A stretch of 64,000 bases of DNA from Lentimicrobium saccharophilum (GCF_001192835.1 NZ_DF968182.1:1614968-1678967), one strand, 5' to 3'; shown: positions 38,213 through 47,371, counted from the first letter of the stretch. A program made the numbers and translations. The notes: generated from the sequence alone by a model not told the origin.

Positions 38213-38791
38213 TTATACCCTGATGATTTTTCTTACCATTACCTTATCGCCCGAAATGGCCCTGATAAAATAGATGCCCGGAGATAAATGACTTCCATCA
38301 AATAAAATCCGGGCAGAACCGGAACCTTTGTTTCCGGAAACAGGCACGGAAATCACCCTGCCTGTATTGTCGCGTATCTCTATCGTCAGAAAGGATTCGT
38401 TGGTGAGCTCACAATAAACTGACAACTCATTGTGAAAAGGATTCGGGGCCGGAATTACGGCAATCTGTCCTGTGAGTTCTTTTTCTCTGGAAACACCGGT
38501 ATACCCCCCGTTGGAAGTGTGCACTGTTCCGGCAACAATGTTTCTATAATTCAACCCATACAAAAATTCGGCTAAGGGTATGAAAGGCATTTCCCGGCTC
38601 TTGAACTGGTCTTCCGTCCTGACAATGGTTCCACAGGCCCCGACTGCCACAAAGGCTTGTGCGTCAAGAGCCTGCCCGGCCCATAGACCATTCCCCTGTG
38701 GAAGTGGATTCTGCCATTGCCAGGGATTATGTGCCCTGGCATTGAATATCAATAAAATAGTTACAAAGGAAGATACGATTGCTTTTTTCAT
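38213..38791 (-). CDS. Short T9SS protein with remnant of a Ycf48-like propeller
   Basis: 192 residues from the ATG at 38791, signal peptide ending near FNARA. The mature start WQWQNPLPQGNGLWAGQALD, then FVAVGACGTIVRTED, is the opening of Ycf48-like T9SS propellers that normally have ~300 more residues. Here it passes after ~25 unrelated residues to what looks like the last blade (VAGTVHTSNGGYTGVS), then to a T9SS sorting domain (IPAPNPFHNELSVYC, IEIRDNTGRVIS, GIYFIRAI, VRKIIRV). Most of the propeller seems deleted, leaving a mini-protein that could still be secreted. The frame is intact. Confidence 0.78.
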   Translation of the reverse strand: MKKAIVSSFVTILLIFNARAHNPWQWQNPLPQGNGLWAGQALDAQAFVAVGACGTIVRTEDQFKSREMPFIPLAEFLYGLNYRNIVAGTVHTSNGGYTGVSREKELTGQIAVIPAPNPFHNELSVYCELTNESFLTIEIRDNTGRVISVPVSGNKGSGSARILFDGSHLSPGIYFIRAISGDKVMVRKIIRV

Positions 38792-38914
38792 TTCGACAGC
38801 ATTAATAATCAAAAACACTTTTTACATCCGAAAAACCAATTTGCATTTTCAGACGGAAGTTCTCAAATCAACTATAAAATTTTATTCTCCATCCATTTCA
38901 GGCTCAGCTATATT

Positions 38915-41404
38915 TCACATTTTCAACATTTTCCAGGCTGATGTACAATCATCAAACCACCCTTTCAGAAAATAAATTCCTGATGGCAGTTTTGAAGCAT
39001 CGTAATTAAATCTGTGTTCACCTGAAGACCGGTCACAATCCATCAGGGTGCACATCTCTTTGCCGGTAAAGTCATAAAGTTTCAGCACAACATGGGCTTT
39101 TTCAGGCTGATGCCAGCTGATGGTGGTACCCTGTGTAAAAGGATTAGGATAGTTCCGAAACATAAGGGAGTTTCCCTGTTCATTCAAAACACCCGGATCC
39201 TTTACTCCAACCGTTGAATTTTCGTTATACCCGATCAGGTATATGGTTCCCAGGCTTCCGGTTTCAGTGCAATGGATATTGAGCTGAGCGGTAAAAACAC
39301 TGCCGGCAGGCACGAACTGCACTGAAACTTCCCAGGATTCACCGGGGGGCACGGTTTGAATTCCTCCTCCCGATATCATTGAAAATGATTCAGCTCCGGC
39401 TCCGGTGATGTCAGCGCCCTCAAACTGCCAGTTCGTTGTTCCATTATTCATGCAACTTACCTGGTGAACATCGTCGTTCAGGTAAAAAAGCTGATAATTG
39501 GCATAATTGGTAAATGTTCCCCTGTTGATGATATCCCCCTGCACATAAAGAGCAAAAGATTCATTCTGAGTTGGTTCATTCCTGATTAAGCCATTATTCT
39601 CAATATTTCCGAAGTTGTAAAGACTATATGTATAAGAGCCGCCGCCGTATACCTGTGACTGAAGCGTATCGGTAACCAATAAATTGCCATAAAACCTGTT
39701 TCCATCATCAATTACCACTATTCCACGGATTTCTGTATTTCCGGATGCGGTAATATTGCTTAGGGTGGCATTTTTGATGATGGCGGAGTTTACCCTGCCA
39801 TTGTAAAGATGCCCGGAAATATCGATTTCATAATGGTTCATCTCCAGGGTTGATCGCAACAGATTGCAATTACCTGCAATTTTAAGATCGCTGGTGGCAA
39901 CGACCATACTGACGGAATCAACATCCGTGAAATTTGTCTGGAAAACTTTCCCGGGCAGTTGGTGAATCTGCTGTTGCTGACTACCGGAAAATTTGGTATA
40001 AGCATTCTCCCAAAGTCCATGATTGTCAATGCCTCCGGTAATTTCAAGAGACAGCAGGTCACCATCGTTTATGTTGCGGATTAATCCGTAATTCGTGATA
40101 TCTCCCCGAACCTGAAGCGTATAAGTAATGCTTCCTCCGCCATATTCGATGGATTGAAGGGTGTCGTTAACAATTACATAGTCGTGGAAAATATTATTGT
40201 TTTCGATGGTGACAACTCCATTAACTGATAATCCTCCCATACTTATAATGTTGTTCAGGAAACCATTGTTCAGATTGGTATTTTCAATGGCTCCGCCGTA
40301 AAGCCACCCGTAAATTGTAAGTGTATCCCCTGCCATGTTCAGATGTGCCCCATTCAGATTAAGATCATTCATTATCGTGATATTGCTTTGCGCAACAATA
40401 TCACTTTCAGGGTTAAGGTCGCTGAAGTAACTGTCGAAAAACCTGTCGGTACCCTGAGTAATATGCTGTGTTTCATCACCTGCTAACTTTACATATTTGC
40501 ACGACCAGTGCCTGTTGTTTATAATATCACCGGTAATAAGGATTTCAAGATCATCATCATTCAATGGTGCTTTTGTATCCATATTATCCATAATCACCCC
40601 ATTATTTAACAGATTTCCATTAATCCTTAGTTTATAGATGCCATACCCACCTCCATAAACATTGGCCATCAGGGTATCCGTTACTGTAATGTTTCCATTG
40701 AATTTCAGGGTATCCGAAACATCATACCCAACCTTAAATGTTCCAAGAATTTCGAAATCACCCGTAAGGGTCCCGCTGTTAACCAGGCAATGACGCATTT
40801 CAAGGGAGTGATTGCCAACACTGAATATATGGCCGTTGAGCATAAGATGGCTCCGGTTATAATAGCCGTCAGAGTACCAGTCACAGGTAAAAACCAGGTC
40901 GGTGAGGGCGGTGATGCCGGTACTGCTATTGACGATAATTTTACTCCCGAATGTCATTCCTTCAAGCAGGCTCAGGTTATGATTTCCTGAATTTGTCAGC
41001 TCCGTTTCAACAGGCATCCAGATGTTATTATTGGTAAGATCACCATAAACAAACATCTTCAGAGCATCCTCTCCGCCGTTCTCAACGATACCATTATTGA
41101 CAGCGCTTCCATGTACATAAACCGGGAAAATTCCATTCCCCCCCCCATACCCTCCATTGCGGAGCGAACCTGACGAAGTGATTGTAAGATTGTTGCAGTG
41201 AACAGGCAGAATGGCATAACCACTTGTATAAGCCTGAACTACAGGCCCGTTGATGATTACATCATCGTTTTCACCGGGAACAGTCAGACCAATCCAGGTG
41301 TTGGGATCGTGCCATAAACCGCCAAATGTTGTTGACTGAACCTGAGAATAAACACTTACTGACACGACAGAAAGAATGAATGCGAAAAGTAGATTTTTTT
41401 TCAT
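38915..41404 (-). CDS. Large T9SS-secreted repeat protein, paralogue of the 22043-25849 protein
   Basis: 829 residues, signal peptide 1 to ~20 (SVSVYSQ). The mature N-terminus GLWHDPNTWIGLTVPGENDDVIINGPVV matches the VWSVPSTWLGGIVPAASDDVII opening of the 1268-residue protein. Beta-rich repeats follow (YGDLTNNNIWMP, KLRINGNLLNNGVIMDN, YTLQVRGDITNYGLIRN, YSLYNFGNIENNGLIRN) with SDLKIAGN/LNLNGAHLNMAGDTL steps. A domain near 640-725 (DITGAGAESFSMISGGG, VSVQFVPAGSVFTAQLNI) is followed by a T9SS sorting domain (FRNYPNPFTQGTTISW, LKLYDFTGKEMCTLM, GIYFLKGWF, WKMLKM). Probably a surface-layer or adhesive fibre; inference from repeats. Confidence 0.86.
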   Translation of the reverse strand: MKKNLLFAFILSVVSVSVYSQVQSTTFGGLWHDPNTWIGLTVPGENDDVIINGPVVQAYTSGYAILPVHCNNLTITSSGSLRNGGYGGGNGIFPVYVHGSAVNNGIVENGGEDALKMFVYGDLTNNNIWMPVETELTNSGNHNLSLLEGMTFGSKIIVNSSTGITALTDLVFTCDWYSDGYYNRSHLMLNGHIFSVGNHSLEMRHCLVNSGTLTGDFEILGTFKVGYDVSDTLKFNGNITVTDTLMANVYGGGYGIYKLRINGNLLNNGVIMDNMDTKAPLNDDDLEILITGDIINNRHWSCKYVKLAGDETQHITQGTDRFFDSYFSDLNPESDIVAQSNITIMNDLNLNGAHLNMAGDTLTIYGWLYGGAIENTNLNNGFLNNIISMGGLSVNGVVTIENNNIFHDYVIVNDTLQSIEYGGGSITYTLQVRGDITNYGLIRNINDGDLLSLEITGGIDNHGLWENAYTKFSGSQQQQIHQLPGKVFQTNFTDVDSVSMVVATSDLKIAGNCNLLRSTLEMNHYEIDISGHLYNGRVNSAIIKNATLSNITASGNTEIRGIVVIDDGNRFYGNLLVTDTLQSQVYGGGSYTYSLYNFGNIENNGLIRNEPTQNESFALYVQGDIINRGTFTNYANYQLFYLNDDVHQVSCMNNGTTNWQFEGADITGAGAESFSMISGGGIQTVPPGESWEVSVQFVPAGSVFTAQLNIHCTETGSLGTIYLIGYNENSTVGVKDPGVLNEQGNSLMFRNYPNPFTQGTTISWHQPEKAHVVLKLYDFTGKEMCTLMDCDRSSGEHRFNYDASKLPSGIYFLKGWFDDCTSAWKMLKM

Positions 41405-41485
41405 GTTACGGTTTTTGAAATTTTAGCTTAAATGATCTTTTTCCGGGTTATAAAGAAAGTTTTAATGACTGCGAGAAACCAAATT

Positions 41486-42598
41486 CTACCTCTTCCTGAC
41501 CTCCGAACGTTTAAAACCTTTCACCCTTAATTCTGCATCATCATTGGGATTGTAATTATTGTTGTCGTGGTATATCACATCACCCTGAGCATTCTCCCAG
41601 CGGAAATTCCATTCATTGGTTCCGCGTTCAGTTTCTCCGGTAAACGGGTTGATGTAGTCTTCCTGACCGGTAAGGTTGAGGTACATGTCGTTGTTGATTT
41701 CTGAATTGGTCAGGGCACGGTGTTCGGTGATCTCCCGGTCAATGCGGGCAATGTCGCGCTGGGTTTGCAGGGCGATGTTGCTGTTCACCTGCTGGCTGCG
41801 GATTTCACGGGTAATCCATTCGGGATTGAGCTTTACCGACTGGCCGATGGTGGCAAACACAGGTGCCAGCTCTTCGAAAAGCGGTTTTTCGGCCCTTACA
41901 TACCAGGTTTCCTTATTGCTCCACAAACCACCGCCCAGCTGACCCCAGTCCTCGATGGCACATACCATCTTTTCAAGATATGGAATACCGTTTTCGGAGT
42001 ACTCAAGATTCGCGATGGCTGCCTGGTAATTGAACCGGTAACCACCAAGCATAAGCGATGACATTTTCCCATACTCTTCAGCCAGATTGGGGAGCTGTTG
42101 AACACCTGTAACCTTAATGTTCTGAGCATGAGGATGGGCAAACGGAATGGCAATTTCCCTGATAAAATCGACAGGTGTCATCATACGCATTACCATCATC
42201 CCGTTGTAGTTGCTGCCATCCGGGAACATGGGAGCAGCCAGGCTCTTCTCCGGATAGCGGTGTATATCGAAAAAGCGGGTGTCGGGCAGCCACCCCATGC
42301 CGGCTTTCTGATCGGGCGACGAGAGCTTCATATACAGCTTGGCTTCAATGGCATTGCCGGCGCCGCCCGCGGCATTGGGATCAACCCGCGTTATCCCGCC
42401 TGTAATACTCCAATCTTTCGGCAGCAGAAACGTAAAGGCATTTTCGTTGGGTTCGCTGTTGCGATAAAAAATTACCGGATGACCTTCTCCACCGCTTATA
42501 AGCTCCCCTCCATCTTTTTTGTCCGGGTTAAAACCTGAATTGCAGGCAATGAGGGCAAGCAAAGCAGGAATAACTGCTGGTAATGGCATGAGTTTCAT
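41486..42598 (-). CDS. Bacteroidota lipoprotein of unknown function
   Basis: 370 residues with a lipobox (PALLALIAC, lipidated Cys19). The mature protein has no family I can name. It is a mixed alpha/beta domain with AFTFLLPKDWSITGGITRVD, GWLPDTRFFDIH, MMVMRMMTPVDFI, a helical region (ITREIRSQQVNSNIALQTQRDIARID) and a C-terminal small strand domain (EDYINPFTGETERGTNEWNF, VIYHDNNNYNPNDDAELRV). The layout resembles lipoproteins that respond to envelope or host-gut stimuli in related bacteria, but this is only an impression. A minus-strand TAAATTTG box (42668-42661) lies ~60 nt upstream. Confidence 0.72.
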   Translation of the reverse strand: MKLMPLPAVIPALLALIACNSGFNPDKKDGGELISGGEGHPVIFYRNSEPNENAFTFLLPKDWSITGGITRVDPNAAGGAGNAIEAKLYMKLSSPDQKAGMGWLPDTRFFDIHRYPEKSLAAPMFPDGSNYNGMMVMRMMTPVDFIREIAIPFAHPHAQNIKVTGVQQLPNLAEEYGKMSSLMLGGYRFNYQAAIANLEYSENGIPYLEKMVCAIEDWGQLGGGLWSNKETWYVRAEKPLFEELAPVFATIGQSVKLNPEWITREIRSQQVNSNIALQTQRDIARIDREITEHRALTNSEINNDMYLNLTGQEDYINPFTGETERGTNEWNFRWENAQGDVIYHDNNNYNPNDDAELRVKGFKRSEVRKR

Positions 42599-42660
42599 AA
42601 TTGAGAATGTTGTTCCGGGGGGCCGTTGCTATTGAGTCTACGATGTGGACGTAGTCATTA

Positions 42661-42668
42661 CAAATTTA
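42661..42668 (-). promoter_or_regulatory. Candidate -7 box (TAAATTTG) for the 41486-42598 lipoprotein gene
   Basis: The minus strand reads TAAATTTG (plus CAAATTTA), matching TAnnTTTG, 63 nt before the ATG at 42598. Confidence 0.4.
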
Positions 42669-42804
42669 CAACGCGTTTTGCAATATACTCATTAATAGCA
42701 CCTTACAATATCCTTCAGAGCACCCTACAAAAACACTCAAAACAGTAGAAGTGGCAGAAGCAACTTGAGGCAAGGATTTTCGATTCTCAGTTCTGAATCA
42801 TAGC

Positions 42805-42984
42805 GGTCTCAACTCCGCAACATGGCATGATGGCCTTGACTCCGCAACATGGAAAGGTGGTCTCGTGCCGATGGCCATCGGTACCCCTCGACCACCACAG
42901 AAAATCCCGGCTAAATAATAAAACCGGTGTTCAGGCGAAGCCCGGTGGTCGAGCGGAGTCCGGTGGTCGAGCGGAGCCGAGACC
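42805..42984. repeat. Dispersed-type palindromic repeat cluster
   Basis: An 18-bp unit CCGGTGGTCGAGCGGAGT occurs twice in tandem (42942-42959, 42960-42977; one change) and runs into cgagacc. GGTCTCAACTCCGC (42805-42818) is the inverted form of GCGGAGCCGAGACC (42971-42984) with two mismatches, and CCTCGACCACCAC (42886-42898) is inverted to the GGTGGTCGAG units. ACTCCGCAACATGG occurs twice (42812-42825, 42839-42852). The set fills the gap between the lipoprotein and the TPR regulator and looks like a REP/palindromic element family seen in Bacteroidota. A 62-codon minus frame through it is an artefact of the repeats. The rest of the gap (42669-42800) holds nothing recognised. Confidence 0.75.
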
Positions 42985-43019
42985 ATCCGGAAACACCTGA
43001 GAGCAACTCATGTAAAAGA

Positions 43020-45020
43020 TCAGATCAAAGCGATAAAGTTGGTAAGGTTCTGTTCATGAGGCACGCCAAGTTTTTTGCGGATACGGGTGCGGGCGACTTC
43101 GATACTCTTGATGGACTGGCCGGTGAGAGAAGACACCTCCCGGGTATTCATATCGAGGCGGATAAAAGAGCAAAGGCGACGTTCTGCCGGGGTAAGATCA
43201 GGGTAATTCCTGATCAGCCTGGCCTGAAAACCCGGATGAACTTCATTGAACTGGACTTCAAACTCTTTCCATGCATTGGGGGCCAGTTCCTGCTTCAATT
43301 GAACCTGAAGATGCTGAACAGATGCTTCTGACACATCCGTTTTTTTCAGCTCATCCAGTTCTCCGATCAGCTTCTCCAAAAGTTGGTTTTTTTGATTAAT
43401 AAAAATAGTTTTTGCAGTCAGTTCACGCTCTTTGGCAGAAAGATCTTCGCTTAACCGGCCTATTTCTTCACTTTGCCGTCGGATTACCCCGGTTTCACGT
43501 TTTGCTTCATTTTTCCGTTTATAGATCAGCCAAATCAACGCAATACCCAATAAAAGACTTATTCCCAGCAGTAACAAAATGATGTTTTTCGTGCGGATTG
43601 CCTGTTTTTGAAGGAGGCTGTTCTGACTCAACGCCTCGTTCTCCTTTTTCAGTTCGCTCCGTGCGAAACCGGCTTCAATTTCCTCAATAGTCCTGTATTT
43701 TTCTGCCGTATAGATGCTGTCCTTCAAAGCGGCGGCACTTTTCAGGCAAGTATATGCCTTATCGGAATTACCGGCTTTTTCATAGCAGGCTGCCAGGCAG
43801 AGGCTGGCATCCAGTCTTCCTTTGAGCGAACCGGTCGCCGCAGCAATTTTCATTGCTTTGTCAGCCATTTCAATTGCTTCCCTAACAGAATTGAGGTTTA
43901 TCAATGTATAGGACAGTTCGGTCAGAGCTTCGGCCAGTTCGGGCATTGCGCCTATCTCTTCAAAGAGATTCACTGATTTGCGGAAAAATGCCGAAGCAAT
44001 TATAAAATCATTCTTTACTATATGCAATTTGCCAAAAAGCATGTTACACGAACCCAAAAACGATTTATCACCCGATTTTTCCGCCAGCCTAAGGGCATCC
44101 TCGAGAAAAAGACCGGCGTTTTCATAATCCTTAAGTTCGGTGTAGGCCCCTGCCATATTTTTATACCTGATTATCAAACGGTACTCATCATTGAGATTTT
44201 GTGCCATTTTCAGCGATTGGCTGTAATATTCCAGTGCCCTGAACGGGTTGTGGTTGTCGCTGTATAGGTTACCAATATTGTTTAAACAATCAGAAACCGC
44301 TGCTACATCATTTATTTTACGAAAAACCTCAATGGCTTTTTCATAAGATTCCATGGCTTTGGCAAAATCGCCGGTTTTGCGGTGCACATTCCCCAGGTTG
44401 TTGTGGCAGATGGCTTCTTCGTAAGTCATTCCCGTATTCCGTGCTTTCAGCAACGCTTTATTATATAACTCAACAGCATCTTTATAATTCCCGCGCAACT
44501 TCTGAACAATCCCCATACCTGCCAGGCACCAGAACTGACCTGAATCATCATTCAACTTCTCATATCCCGAAAGGGAAAGACGGTAATACTCCATGGAATT
44601 GCCGAACTGGCTTTGCTCCAGGTAAACCTCTGCAATATAGAAATAGCATTCAGCAACAAGCAACTTATCCCCGCTTGCTTCAGCTTCCCGCAAGGCCAAC
44701 CTGAAAAGCTCCATGGAAACAGCATATTCAAGACGGTTGTAATGTACAAGACCCAGCCCAAGCCTGGCTTTGATCAGTTTTCGTTTTACCGCCTTTACCA
44801 ATGCCTTGCTGCCGCCTCCGCTGAGACATTTTTCGGCAGCTTGAATGGCTGTGTTATAGAGTTGAATAGCTTCATCATCCCGGGCATCTCCTGCTTTAGC
44901 CAGAACAGAAGAAATCAGTGCAGTATCATACGGCATTTCAACACCTTGCGACTGTACACCAGCGGGAAAAAGCCAGGACAGACAAAACAGAAGCCGGCTG
45001 ATTATTCTTAAACGGCTCAT
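43020..45020 (-). CDS. TPR-containing membrane regulator with LuxR-like HTH
   Basis: 666 residues, signal peptide 1 to ~25 (FPAGVQSQ). Seven to eight TPR units (~60-450) are typical: AVELYNKALLKARNTGMTYE, EAICHNNLGNVHRKTGDFAKAMESY, DCLNNIGNLYSDNHNPFRAL. One TM helix (~479-500, IILLLLGISLLLGIALIWL) separates them from a cytoplasmic coiled coil (~505-570) and a C-terminal LuxR/GerE-like HTH (~605-666: LTPAERRLCSFIRLDMNTRE, SSLTGQSIKSIEVARTRIRKKLGV). This matches the one-component sensor/regulators of Bacteroidota whose periplasmic TPR part senses a signal. No histidine kinase motifs are present. Targets unknown; the exoprotein island downstream is a candidate by position only. Confidence 0.85.
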   Translation of the reverse strand: MSRLRIISRLLFCLSWLFPAGVQSQGVEMPYDTALISSVLAKAGDARDDEAIQLYNTAIQAAEKCLSGGGSKALVKAVKRKLIKARLGLGLVHYNRLEYAVSMELFRLALREAEASGDKLLVAECYFYIAEVYLEQSQFGNSMEYYRLSLSGYEKLNDDSGQFWCLAGMGIVQKLRGNYKDAVELYNKALLKARNTGMTYEEAICHNNLGNVHRKTGDFAKAMESYEKAIEVFRKINDVAAVSDCLNNIGNLYSDNHNPFRALEYYSQSLKMAQNLNDEYRLIIRYKNMAGAYTELKDYENAGLFLEDALRLAEKSGDKSFLGSCNMLFGKLHIVKNDFIIASAFFRKSVNLFEEIGAMPELAEALTELSYTLINLNSVREAIEMADKAMKIAAATGSLKGRLDASLCLAACYEKAGNSDKAYTCLKSAAALKDSIYTAEKYRTIEEIEAGFARSELKKENEALSQNSLLQKQAIRTKNIILLLLGISLLLGIALIWLIYKRKNEAKRETGVIRRQSEEIGRLSEDLSAKERELTAKTIFINQKNQLLEKLIGELDELKKTDVSEASVQHLQVQLKQELAPNAWKEFEVQFNEVHPGFQARLIRNYPDLTPAERRLCSFIRLDMNTREVSSLTGQSIKSIEVARTRIRKKLGVPHEQNLTNFIALI

Positions 45021-45307
45021 AAGGTTTTACGAAATCCGAAATAAAGATAATGAGTTTTCTATAACTTGTCAACTTACATGATGATCGATTTCATACATAC
45101 CCTGCTACCCCGGTTTCTGTTAGGGCCTCTAACCCGGGCGCAGGCAGGCCCCAGGCGCGAATTCCACTCAACGTTACATTATGATTGACATCAGAACGAA
45201 CCTTGACAAATTCACGATTCAGCGTCCCGCCTTCTATTTCCTTGAATAATTGTAAAAATATAACAGACTGCCGGCTTCATTATCCAAAGACAGTATTTAA
45301 TCAGGTA

Positions 45308-45520
45308 CTAAAGATTTGTTTCAGAACGCTTCCCCGCATTCGATTTGCCATAGATTTTTGAAACATACTTACCTGCATAATACGCCAGTATCAGCGGCAG
45401 CCATAAATGACGGATAAAAAAACTGCAATTATCCAATTGTTTGTCGGTATTCAACAGTAAAATATAAATTCCGAAGGATAGCAGGATAAATGCCATATCC
45501 AGCATGCGAGATATTTTCAT
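45308..45520 (-). CDS. Small membrane protein
   Basis: 70 residues with two hydrophobic helices (~8-24 DMAFILLSFGIYILLLN and ~36-52 FIRHLWLPLILAYYAG) joined by a short polar loop, and a basic C-terminus (KYVSKIYGKSNAGKR). It lies 36 bp downstream of the alanine-dehydrogenase-like gene on the same strand, so it may be the last gene of that unit. I do not recognise a family. The following 287 bp (45021-45307) hold nothing recognisable. Confidence 0.55.
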   Translation of the reverse strand: MKISRMLDMAFILLSFGIYILLLNTDKQLDNCSFFIRHLWLPLILAYYAGKYVSKIYGKSNAGKRSETNL

Positions 45521-45556
45521 TGAATTTCTATTGTAAATCAGAATAAAAATCAGATT

Positions 45557-46783
45557 TCAGTGAAATGCCGCGATCAGCAGTTCAATATCCTTGTGGGGCA
45601 GGTGAAAATATTCACTGATATAACGATTGGTAGAAATGCCGTTGTAAAGATAAACCCCGTTCCTGACCCCGGTATCGGTTCTCAGTATATTGTTAATACC
45701 GCCTTCGTCTCCGACCTTCAGCATGATGGGCGCCAGCAGGTTGCTGAGCGCGCGTGATGCGGTCCGGGGCACCCTGGAGGCAATGTTGGGTACGCAGTAA
45801 TGAGTGACGCCGTATTTTTCGAATACAGGATTTTTGTGGTTGGTAATCACCGAAGTCTCAAAGCAACCACCCTGGTCAATGCTGACATCAATGATAATAG
45901 CTCCGGCCTTCATCTGTTGCACCATCTCTTCGGTAACACACACGGGCGATAGCCCTCCCTGCGGCCTCACGGCGCCAATGGCGACATCGGCAGTCTTCAG
46001 CGCTTCTTCTATCGGCCGGGGCTGCAGTACACTTGTATATATCCTCGTTCCCAGGTTATTCTGAAGCCTGCGCAACCTGTACACAGAGCTATCGAATACT
46101 TTTACCAACGCCCCCATACCCATGGCAGCCCGGGCGGCAAACTCCCCTACCGTACCAGCGCCCAGAATTACCACCTCCGTAGGTGAAATTCCGCTCAATC
46201 CGCCGAACATCAATCCCCTGCCGTAGTCGGGATGACTCAGGTATTCGGCAGCAATCAGAATGGAAGTATTTCCGGCAATTTCCGACATGGCCCTGATTAC
46301 CGGGAAATTCCCGTCACGGTCCTTCATGTATTCATAAGCAAGCGCAGTAACTTTTTTGGCTGCCAGTTGCCTGAAATGAGCTTCGGTTAATCCGGCCAGA
46401 TTCAGCGATGACAGCAGTACCTGTTTACCCCTGAGCATTTCAATTTCCTGGGTAGTCGGCGGTGCCACTTTAATGATCACATCGCACTGGAATATCATTG
46501 CGCTCTCATAAACAATCTCCGCTCCGGCTTCGCTGTATTCGTTGTCGGGATAGTGCGAAGCTGCGCCGGCATTGTTTTCTACAAGAACCCGGTGACCCGA
46601 TTTCACCAGTTGGCTCACGGCATCGGGCACCAGTGAGATCCGGTTCTCAAGCCAGGCGGTTTCTTTGGGAATGCCAATGGTTAAACGGCAAGCCTTATTG
46701 GGAACCTCAAGCCTTTCTTCCTGTGGCATCAGTCCTGTAGTGTGAGAAGGAAACATAATAAAGTCCTGCTGCTGCTCTTCCAT
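45557..46783 (-). CDS. Alanine dehydrogenase / PNT-family NAD-dependent dehydrogenase
   Basis: 408 residues from the ATG at 46783; a GTG three codons upstream is also in frame. After a ~35-residue N-terminal extension it has the AlaDH/PNT signature IGIPKETAWLENRISLVPDAV, a substrate-binding Lys in DVIIKVAPPT, and a Rossmann fold VVILGAGTVGEFAARAAMGMGALVKVFD. C-terminal RTASRALSNLL and GVYLYNG follow. In classical alanine dehydrogenase a catalytic His lies in a YLHLA motif; here the region reads LLSSLNLAGL, with Asn at that place. Family is sure, the alanine reaction less so. It lies 119 bp after tsaE. Confidence 0.8.
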   Translation of the reverse strand: MEEQQQDFIMFPSHTTGLMPQEERLEVPNKACRLTIGIPKETAWLENRISLVPDAVSQLVKSGHRVLVENNAGAASHYPDNEYSEAGAEIVYESAMIFQCDVIIKVAPPTTQEIEMLRGKQVLLSSLNLAGLTEAHFRQLAAKKVTALAYEYMKDRDGNFPVIRAMSEIAGNTSILIAAEYLSHPDYGRGLMFGGLSGISPTEVVILGAGTVGEFAARAAMGMGALVKVFDSSVYRLRRLQNNLGTRIYTSVLQPRPIEEALKTADVAIGAVRPQGGLSPVCVTEEMVQQMKAGAIIIDVSIDQGGCFETSVITNHKNPVFEKYGVTHYCVPNIASRVPRTASRALSNLLAPIMLKVGDEGGINNILRTDTGVRNGVYLYNGISTNRYISEYFHLPHKDIELLIAAFH

Positions 46784-46902
46784 TTTTACCACCGTCTGAA
46801 TTTCATGCTAAGATACAAAAAACAAAAACAACTTAACAAACCCCATGCATGTGCTCCGCAATCCATCAGCACCCACAGGGATTGCTGCAGATGCACTATT
46901 AT

Positions 46903-47355
46903 TTAACTGGTAAAAATAAAGGCCCTGTCTTCACTTCCTTCATCCACAGCAATTTCAACCTTAACGGCCCCGGCCGGAATTAGCATCCCCGCGAGTTCGG
47001 GCCATTCGATAAAGCAGTAATCCCCGCTGAAAAAGTAATCCTCATATCCAATGTCGAGTAATTCCTCAGGTTTCCGCAACCGATAAAGGTCAAAATGAAA
47101 AACAGGCTTTCCGCTGCCGGTACGATACTCATTAACAATTGAGAATGTCGGACTGCTTACGTTGTCTATTACTCCTAATTGCCGGCATACAGCCTGTATA
47201 AAGGTTGTCTTTCCGGCTCCCATGGGACCTGTAACGGCAAATACCTTTTCAACCGGAAAAATGGTCAGCATTTGCTCCGCAATTTGATCAAGTTCGTGCA
47301 CACTGCCGCAACGCAACTGAAGTGCCGGCGTTTTTTCTGAATAAATCATCTGCAT
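46903..47355 (-). CDS. tsaE: tRNA threonylcarbamoyladenosine biosynthesis ATPase TsaE
   Basis: 150 residues, the usual size. It has Walker A GPMGAGKTT (residues 43-51), SSPTFSIVNEYRT (switch-like motif), FHFDLYRLRKPEEL and FIEWPE (Walker B-like). TsaE is the ATPase of the TsaB-TsaD-TsaE complex that makes t6A37 on ANN-decoding tRNAs. The start MQMIYS at 47355 is chosen; MIYS two codons later is possible. A minus-strand TATTTTTG box lies 17 bases upstream, giving a very short leader. It lies between porX and the alanine-dehydrogenase-like gene, an order I recall as common in Bacteroidota. Confidence 0.92.
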   Translation of the reverse strand: MQMIYSEKTPALQLRCGSVHELDQIAEQMLTIFPVEKVFAVTGPMGAGKTTFIQAVCRQLGVIDNVSSPTFSIVNEYRTGSGKPVFHFDLYRLRKPEELLDIGYEDYFFSGDYCFIEWPELAGMLIPAGAVKVEIAVDEGSEDRAFIFTS

Positions 47356-47371
47356 CCCGGATATAAAAATG

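Noticed and set aside
42798-42986. 62-codon minus-strand frame
   Set aside because: It is made of the palindromic repeat units (repeated DHRTPLDHR-type text), not a gene.
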